DNA from: Clostridiaceae bacterium
GTDB taxonomy: Bacteria; Bacillota; Clostridia; DSM-8532
Length of the DNA: 52,653 nucleotides
Assembly (NCBI GenBank): GCA_012520615.1
Contig: JAAYNX010000222.1
Coordinates: 1 to 52,653, forward strand
Direction: 5' to 3'
Position 1 is the stretch's first letter. Every line of letters begins with the position of its first letter. The translations under genes were made by a program, and so were the position numbers. Below the pieces are notes generated by a model. That model was not told the DNA's origin. It saw only the letters and a program-made list of their open reading frames with translations, and made no database searches. Of this stretch, positions 46,435 through 52,653 are shown piece by piece.

Positions 46435-46539
46435 TATTTCCAAGATGAAATATTAACACCACCGACATACAACCCTAGAAAAAGACTTTCAGTAGAAAAC
46501 TTTTTATTTCAGGGGGGCTGGCACTAATGAGCAAAAAAC

Positions 46540-47970
46540 CTACATGGTTAAAATACCTTCTTCAGAGTTTATAATTATTAGCACCTCCTCTTCGGCACCT
46601 GTGTTCGCGTTGATATAAACTAAGAAGTCCTTGTCTTCTACTTTACCTGTAAACTCATAGCATAGAATCTCAGTGCCATAATTAGTAGGTATCACTGCAA
46701 GACCTGACGATTTAATGTTTTCCCCTCTTTTTACTTTTTCTCTGGCCTGAGCCTCTGTCAATTTTGGTTCACCAAACTTCCGTTCTGTATGATTCATAAG
46801 ATAGCCATTTGCCTCAAAACCGACAACCTCTCCATTGTCCAAAGCTACCTTTACTTTTATAAGATCAGGATAGTAGGTAATATTATTTTCGGTATAAGCG
46901 TAATTAATAGTTGCAACACCATCGTTTTGCATGTAGTAGGATTGCTTCATATTCGGATAATTTCGATCCTTTAAAAACTTCGCGCCTATTTCCATCGCTT
47001 TATTAATATCTATGGTCTTATCACCTACTTCTCTGTTGTAGAGATACCATACCACTCTGCCCCCAATTACCGAAACATCAGCTTCTGCGACGCTATCCTC
47101 ATCTTTGTTAGCTAATTCCATTTTAAAATTATACGTATTTATTATTCCGTTATTGTTATCTGCAAGCTTGGCAATGTTCCTAACCTTTCCATCACCCATA
47201 AACTTACTCAATATTTCCATAGCCTGGTTCTCTGTTACCTTATTCCCGGATAAACCGAGAGCTTTTCGATTTTGCATGTGTTCGGAATAAGGCCCGTCAT
47301 AAATCAAAGTGGGCATTTCCTCAAATTGATCGTTTATGCTGCTAAATGTCTTTGGCATTTCCTCTGAGATTTCTTTCATCTCTTCTTGACCCTCATAGGC
47401 CACGTTCTCCCACTTAAGGTTGCCGTTAGAAAGATCCTGCTGCATTTCCAAAAGACCTTTTTCAAGATTTACCGAAAAGCTGTGCAGATTGGCCAATGTT
47501 TTCATCTGCTCATCATCAATGGGTTTTCCGTTGGTATTTTGCCTTACCATTGATTTTGACATATCGGCCACTTGAGTTAAAAATTTCTCTGTGTTGGATA
47601 ATACCCCTACTGAAATAGGCAGCTGACCCAAATTGCTAGCGGCACAGTATGATTCCCGCCAAACATCGCTTAAAGTTGCGGCAGTAAGCTCGGGAGAGGA
47701 AGTCATGCGTGCTTTCATAAGCATAACCTCCACGTTCTGAATATATCCCACCAGCTCATAAAAGGCTTTGTTGTAAGCATTATTCAGCTGTTGTCTTAAC
47801 CTCATGGCCATATTATATTGATATGCCCCAAATATGGTGGTTAAAAGAAGTATGACTATTATTACGCTTTTAGCCCGATTCTTAGCCTGTGAGCGTTTTA
47901 GTGCCTCATAATTATCTTTAATGTTTTCCGCTCTTTCTCTTTCTAAATTCATTTCCACATCTTTTTCCAT
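46540..47970 (-). CDS. ypeB: Germination protein YpeB
   Basis: NMAMRLRQQLNNAYNKAFYELVGYIQNVEVMLMKA and PepSY-like C-terminal repeats; adjacent to sleB. Confidence 0.94.
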   Translation of the reverse strand: MEKDVEMNLERERAENIKDNYEALKRSQAKNRAKSVIIVILLLTTIFGAYQYNMAMRLRQQLNNAYNKAFYELVGYIQNVEVMLMKARMTSSPELTAATLSDVWRESYCAASNLGQLPISVGVLSNTEKFLTQVADMSKSMVRQNTNGKPIDDEQMKTLANLHSFSVNLEKGLLEMQQDLSNGNLKWENVAYEGQEEMKEISEEMPKTFSSINDQFEEMPTLIYDGPYSEHMQNRKALGLSGNKVTENQAMEILSKFMGDGKVRNIAKLADNNNGIINTYNFKMELANKDEDSVAEADVSVIGGRVVWYLYNREVGDKTIDINKAMEIGAKFLKDRNYPNMKQSYYMQNDGVATINYAYTENNITYYPDLIKVKVALDNGEVVGFEANGYLMNHTERKFGEPKLTEAQAREKVKRGENIKSSGLAVIPTNYGTEILCYEFTGKVEDKDFLVYINANTGAEEEVLIIINSEEGILTM

Positions 47971-48002
47971 ATCACACCTACGCCTTTCCGTACTATGTTT
48001 TT

Positions 48003-48470
48003 TTACTTTCCAAAATTATGTTTCCCAATTTTAACAATAATTTTCCTGGACCAAATCCATTTACTTGTAGCTGTTGCCGGATTCCAATAATATAAGCATC
48101 CATAGGTGGGATCCCAACCGTTTAAGGCATCCTGAGCCGCTTTTACGACTGTTGATTTTGGATCAATAGCAACATTAATTTGGCCGTCACTCACCGCAGT
48201 AAAAGCTCCCGGTTGATAAATCACTCCAGCAATGGAATTTGGAAAGCTCGAAGACTTTACCCGATTAAGAATTACCGCTCCAACGGCTACCTGCCCCTCA
48301 TAAGGCTCTCCCCTAGCTTCGCCATTTATTGCTCTTGCCAGAAGCTGTAAATCGCTTACTTGGCCGGCAGGTGCTCCAAAGCTGCTTTGTCCAGAAATAA
48401 CACTTAATGCAATAATCGAAAAAATCATAATAAGTAGCTTTTTAGTTTTAATACTTTTCCTTGTCCTCAT
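48003..48470 (-). CDS. sleB: Spore cortex-lytic enzyme SleB (hydrolase domain only)
   Basis: LLARAINGEARGEPYEGQVAVGAVILNRVKSSSFPNSIAGVIYQPGAFTAVSDGQIN; no N-terminal peptidoglycan-binding repeat. Confidence 0.92.
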   Translation of the reverse strand: MRTRKSIKTKKLLIMIFSIIALSVISGQSSFGAPAGQVSDLQLLARAINGEARGEPYEGQVAVGAVILNRVKSSSFPNSIAGVIYQPGAFTAVSDGQINVAIDPKSTVVKAAQDALNGWDPTYGCLYYWNPATATSKWIWSRKIIVKIGKHNFGK

Positions 48471-48538
48471 AGTAATGCCACCTCTGTGTATATTCTCAGA
48501 ATCTATTCTTTCAAAATTCTGGACAATTATGCTACAAA

Positions 48539-48569
48539 AAAAGTACGGCTAATTATTTGCCGTACTTTT
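48539..48569. terminator. Bidirectional hairpin terminator
   Basis: AAAAGTACGGC-TAATTATTT-GCCGTACTTTT. Confidence 0.88.
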
Positions 48570-48572
48570 CCC

Positions 48573-48643
48573 ATGCGCCCATCAGGGGCGCAAACTAACG
48601 GGTGAAAGTCTCGAACACGTCTTAGTAGCGGGAAGTGTATACC
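48573..48643 (+). mobile_element. Truncated 5' fragment of a group II intron
   Basis: ATGCGCCCATCAGGGGCGCAAACTAACGGGTGAAAGTCTCGAACACGTCTTAGTAGCGGGAAGTGTATACC: GCGCCC/GGGCGC stem followed by AAACTAACGGGTGAAAGTC(C/T)CGAACACG, characteristic of bacterial group II intron 5' ends. Confidence 0.7.
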
Positions 48644-48646
48644 TTT

Positions 48647-50032
48647 CTATAACACTCCAAGCATAGCAAGTTCAACCGCATCAAGTGCCCTTACATAATT
48701 GTACAAAGCTTTCCATGCATCAAGTTCGCTTTGTCTAAATCGAAGCTCTGCTTCTTGTAATTCAATTTTGCTAATTAAGCCGAGATTATACTTATTACGC
48801 GCGACAATATACTTTTTTTGTTGTGCTGCAGCCTTTTTTTCTTGAATTTTTACCGCATCATATTTTGTTTCATATTCAGAATAAAGATTGTTAAAATTAA
48901 TAGATCTCTCAATTAACCATGTATCCAGCTCTGCTTTTGCAATTTCTCTGTTCTTTTCTTCTATTTTTATGATGCTTGATTCCGCTTCATAAACATCATC
49001 TAAAATATCAATTTTTCCATCAATAATAGAAATATTTTTTATAAGTTGTTTTGCTTTAATATCATTTTTTTCAAAACTACTCTCGGCAGCACTATGTTTA
49101 ATAATATTTTGCGGCCGTATATTTTTGATATCTATAGTTATTTCAGCACTTAGATTCTCATTGATATCAATGATTCTAAGAATATGCTTATATAAGTTAT
49201 TATAGCTAGACAAAACAGATTCACGCTCATTTTTTGCAACTAACAATTCCGCATCCTGATAATCAACATCAATCTGAGTAGCTCTTCCTTGGTCAAGGTT
49301 TGCCTTATTTATTTGGTAGAGAATATTATTGTATTCAACTGAATTATCCGCAAGATTATAATTTTCTTTTAATATTATTAAGGAAAGACATTTTTCTTTA
49401 AAATCCGCTACCAGCTTCTTTTGTTCCTGTTCACGTAAAAGTTCTTCGTTAGCCTGAACGAACTTATAATTTTCACTTTGAACGTATATATCTGCTTTTA
49501 ATGCTATTGAATCAGCAAGGTAAGCCTGATACATGCTTAAATCCAATGAACACGCATCCATGCTGGTTGCAACAGTCACCCATTCTCCTGATCCTTCTGT
49601 TAAAGTCTCCATTTCTTTTTGATAGAGTTCTATCAAGATTTCATTCTGGTTTATTAATTGTCGATACTTTTCTTGATTGGCGTTCTGGGCAGATAATTCC
49701 GCATCCAGCCGCATTAGATTTAAATTATTTAGTTGATACGCTAATTCGATCTTTCTGTATTCCGGACCTGAAGTTTTATAAATTTGAATAATCCCGTCCA
49801 GTGTGTATTCTGCTTTTTTACCTTCACCATAATCAATTGAATAAACCTCATTAAGACTCCAATCAGTTATTGGAAGTAAATTTGCTGCGAATATGGTTCC
49901 TCCAGAAAGCGAAACCAATAATACAATACATATAATTGCAATCAACGTTTTTAGCTTCATATAAAACTCTTTCCTTTCTTTATTACTGAGTTTAGAATGT
50001 TTTCCTTTAATCCAGCAAATCGATTTTCTCAA
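48647..50032 (-). CDS. TolC-like (outer membrane efflux protein family) secreted coiled-coil protein
   Basis: Signal-like N-terminus (internal start MKLKTLIAIICIVLLVSLSGGTIFAA); two halves of long helices; terminal repeat KYIVARNKYNLGLISKIELQEAELRFRQSELDAWKALYNYVRALDAVE typical of TolC/OEP. Confidence 0.82.
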   Translation of the reverse strand: MRKSICWIKGKHSKLSNKERKEFYMKLKTLIAIICIVLLVSLSGGTIFAANLLPITDWSLNEVYSIDYGEGKKAEYTLDGIIQIYKTSGPEYRKIELAYQLNNLNLMRLDAELSAQNANQEKYRQLINQNEILIELYQKEMETLTEGSGEWVTVATSMDACSLDLSMYQAYLADSIALKADIYVQSENYKFVQANEELLREQEQKKLVADFKEKCLSLIILKENYNLADNSVEYNNILYQINKANLDQGRATQIDVDYQDAELLVAKNERESVLSSYNNLYKHILRIIDINENLSAEITIDIKNIRPQNIIKHSAAESSFEKNDIKAKQLIKNISIIDGKIDILDDVYEAESSIIKIEEKNREIAKAELDTWLIERSINFNNLYSEYETKYDAVKIQEKKAAAQQKKYIVARNKYNLGLISKIELQEAELRFRQSELDAWKALYNYVRALDAVELAMLGVL

Positions 50033-51890
50033 GAAAATATCTTAGAAATGTTTTTTGTTTGGTAATAATATTTGCTTCACAAAGCATTCCAACTTTTATC
50101 TCTCCTTGCTTCCCATTTGCTCCAATTAGCTTAGTTCCGGGTACTGTAGCTTTGACTATATAGAAGCTTTGCCCACTGGATTCATTTATCATTGCATCCT
50201 TTGAAATACTTACTATTTGCCCTCTAATCTCTCCGTACTCCTTATTAGGCAAGGCCGCAAAATTATACTTAACAGTATCGTTTACTTTGAGTTCTCCGAT
50301 ATCTTCATTGCTTACATATATCTGCATGGTATACGCTGTGTTGTTATCAGGAATAATTGTAAGTACCTCTTGCCCTCCTGGTATAAAATCCCCCGGAAGC
50401 ATCTCATACAAAACGTTTACAGCTCCATCAATACTAGCTGTAACTAGGGCATTGTCGATATCTATTTCAACCTTTTTTATACTCTGCTCAAGCGTCTTAA
50501 TATTTTCAGTAATACTTCTGATTTTGTCATCAGTCGCCACAATTTCTTGAGCCTTTAACCTATTGATATAAAGAAGTCCGTTTTGGTCATTTGAAGATTC
50601 TGTCTTGTTTGATTTTAATGATTTTAACTCCACTTCTCCCAACTTAATGCTTAAGTTGATTGAATTAATCGTATCAATAAGCTTTTCTTTGTAATCCATC
50701 ATATTTTGCCGTTCATCCAGATAGAGCTTCTTTATAGAATTGCTCCTGTCTTCTTCGTTCAAATTTAATAATGTTTCTTTGTCCAGTGATCCACTTATTC
50801 TACTTTCTAGTTCTAGGATACTCTTTTCTTTCTCCTTTATATTTTTTTGAATGTCCGCCTTATAACTTGTTTCAAAATTTGAATATGTTCCCTCTGCTTT
50901 ATCCATTTGCATTCTGGCGTTTTCAATTTCAACTTCCGATACTCCATACTGTTCCATTGATTTATATGCTTCGTATATCTTCTTTGCTTCCATATACTGG
51001 TTCTCTAAATCCCTTAAATTCAGAAGATATTCATCATACAAATAAGCAAATTCGTCATCTTTTGCAAATACTGATTTATTTTGTGTTATGCATTCAAGCA
51101 GTGTAGAATAAGCATTCTTTAAAGTTTTTTCTTCTTCAAGTGCCAGCTTTAGTGCTTCATAATTGCTTGCCTTTATCTGGTTAGCTTGTTCATCATACTT
51201 TCTATTTATATCTCTATAGGTTATTTTATAATTCTCATATTTCTGACGGTACTCCATATCGGTATCGGTTTTTGTTTCAATAAGGTTCTTATTTGCATCC
51301 AGCGACTTTATATAGTTTTCAATGCTGATTTTCTCATTGTTATATTTTGAAAGTTGAGCTTTGTTTATATTAATCTCTTCGTCAAGCTTTACCACCTTAT
51401 AATCTGCATCAATTCTGGCGAATTCAATTTCAATCAGTAATTTATTAACTTTTTGGTAATACACTGTTTCTGTTTCCTCATTGAATACATTTTGTTCGGT
51501 AATAATCGACTCCCTGTATTTACCAAGGTTATCTAGTTCCATATTCAACTCATCCAGTTGCCTTCCCAGATTATCTTTTTCAACGGTTAGTGCCTCATGC
51601 TCAATTGTATAGAGTATATCTCCTTTTCGTACAGAAGCTCCCTGCTCAAATCTCATTTCTTTTACAACGCCGCCATAGAGATTTCTTACAGTACTAATAC
51701 CTGCCGCAGGTCTTACCTGACCATTGGCTTTAACAACAATCTCAACTTTTCCCAAGGATGCCCATAATATAGCACTGCCTAAAATGGCTAGAAGTATATA
51801 TGTAAATATCCATAAAAACGGATGGGGCTTTGACTGGTATACTTCCCGGCTATCGCTCATGTCTTTAATATCAACCAAAACTGCTTTCAT
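50007..51890 (-). CDS. HlyD-family membrane fusion/adaptor protein
   Basis: Single N-terminal TM; lipoyl halves (VVKANGQVRPAAGISTVRNLYGGVVKEMRFEQGASVRKGDILYTIE; ASIDGAVNVLYEMLPGDFIPGGQEVLTIIP) flanking a long coiled coil. Start 51890 overlaps ABC stop (ATGA). Confidence 0.93.
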   Translation of the reverse strand: MKAVLVDIKDMSDSREVYQSKPHPFLWIFTYILLAILGSAILWASLGKVEIVVKANGQVRPAAGISTVRNLYGGVVKEMRFEQGASVRKGDILYTIEHEALTVEKDNLGRQLDELNMELDNLGKYRESIITEQNVFNEETETVYYQKVNKLLIEIEFARIDADYKVVKLDEEININKAQLSKYNNEKISIENYIKSLDANKNLIETKTDTDMEYRQKYENYKITYRDINRKYDEQANQIKASNYEALKLALEEEKTLKNAYSTLLECITQNKSVFAKDDEFAYLYDEYLLNLRDLENQYMEAKKIYEAYKSMEQYGVSEVEIENARMQMDKAEGTYSNFETSYKADIQKNIKEKEKSILELESRISGSLDKETLLNLNEEDRSNSIKKLYLDERQNMMDYKEKLIDTINSINLSIKLGEVELKSLKSNKTESSNDQNGLLYINRLKAQEIVATDDKIRSITENIKTLEQSIKKVEIDIDNALVTASIDGAVNVLYEMLPGDFIPGGQEVLTIIPDNNTAYTMQIYVSNEDIGELKVNDTVKYNFAALPNKEYGEIRGQIVSISKDAMINESSGQSFYIVKATVPGTKLIGANGKQGEIKVGMLCEANIITKQKTFLRYFLEKIDLLD

Positions 51891-52653
51891 GGGTTGCTGC
51901 CCCCTTCCGTACAATCAGAAGTGGCACTAGCTTCTGCAACACAGGATGAAAACTCAGGGATATATAATCCGGGAACTGCCAGGATAGGCACAGTTGCAGT
52001 TGCAGTTTCCTTGTTTGAAGCAGGTGCGCTTTCCTTGTCTGCAATCAACTGAGTGTTATCTTTATTCTCTTTATTCTCTTCGTTATCAGGTAATTGTTCC
52101 TTCCAAAGCTCGTAATACCTACCATGTTTGTTCATTAGTTCTTTGTGAGTACCCATTTCTATAATTTTACCTTCATCCATTACATAAATTCTGTCACATC
52201 TTTTTATAGTGCTGAGCCTGTGAGCTATGATAATAGTAGTGACACCTTTGCACACAGTTTCAATGGTTCGTTCTATAGCTTTTTCTGAAATTGAGTCAAG
52301 GTTACTGGTTGCTTCGTCCATAATGAAAATATCAGGTTTTTTAAGAATTGCCCTTGCAATAGCCAACCGTTGTTTTTGGCCTCCTGACAGATTTGCAGCG
52401 TTTTCCTCCAAATGTGTTTCGTATCTTAACGGAAGCTTATTAATAAAATCATGAGCCTGTGCCATCTGACAAGCCTCGACTATATCGTTCATATCAGCAT
52501 CTTTTCTTCCGAGGCAAAGATTTTCCCTTATAGTTCCGCTGAACATAAAGATGTCTTGCGAGATATATGCTATTTTTTCACGCAAGGAATCGTAAGATAT
52601 ATCTTTCACATTATAGTTTTTTATTGTAATATCGCCTTTTTCCCACGAATAAA
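51887..52653 (-). CDS. ABC exporter, ATPase domain (partial, runs off window)
   Basis: ISQDIFMFSGTIRENLCLG Q-loop, LSGGQKQRLAIARAILKKPDIFIMDEATSNLD, AHRLSTIKRCDRIYVMDEGKI; open frame continues to the window edge. Confidence 0.94.
   Translation of the reverse strand, partial: YSWEKGDITIKNYNVKDISYDSLREKIAYISQDIFMFSGTIRENLCLGRKDADMNDIVEACQMAQAHDFINKLPLRYETHLEENAANLSGGQKQRLAIARAILKKPDIFIMDEATSNLDSISEKAIERTIETVCKGVTTIIIAHRLSTIKRCDRIYVMDEGKIIEMGTHKELMNKHGRYYELWKEQLPDNEENKENKDNTQLIADKESAPASNKETATATVPILAVPGLYIPEFSSCVAEASATSDCTEGGSNP

Noticed and set aside
48573-48643. Riboswitch interpretation of the 48.6 kb structured sequence
   Set aside because: GCGCAAACTAACGGGTGAAAGTC fits a group II intron 5' end better, and no plus-strand gene follows it.
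1-52653. CRISPR array or prophage
   Set aside because: No regularly spaced direct repeats with unique spacers and no integrase, capsid, terminase or portal genes among the ORFs. DnaD/DnaC at 42.7-44.7 kb can occur in phages, but the context here is chromosomal.

Overview
This 52.6 kb window looks like chromosome from an endospore-forming, anaerobic clostridial Firmicute. Most of it is core or sporulation genes: yyaC/DUF1256, tex, dapB, asnA, carD-yacL-ispD, divIC-yabQ-yabP, an S4-domain protein and mazG, murA, dnaD-dnaC, ypeB-sleB, and four tRNAs. The more unusual content is: (1) a compact five-gene cassette at about 9.1-11.8 kb encoding a small secreted Cys-containing protein, an ABC ATPase, a permease, a membrane-anchored rhodanese with a CxC tail, and a small soluble protein, which is the best candidate for an undescribed system; (2) a ydaO-type (cyclic-di-AMP) riboswitch in front of dapB; (3) a TolC-like/HlyD/ABC export cluster in an apparently monoderm spore-former; (4) an 'LDH-like' enzyme whose specificity loop carries Arg where LDH has Gln102, next to malic enzyme, suggesting a malate shunt; (5) a GGDEF(degenerate)-EAL(intact)-double HD-GYP-like(degenerate) protein; (6) a LexA box inside the promoter of a Y-family polymerase operon with a small partner ORF; and (7) several structured intergenic elements: a roughly 108-nt dispersed repeat in two inverted copies, IS200/IS605-right-end-like hairpins, a group II intron 5' fragment, nested palindromes and REP-like repeats. 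All product calls come from reading motifs and translated sequence; no database search was run.
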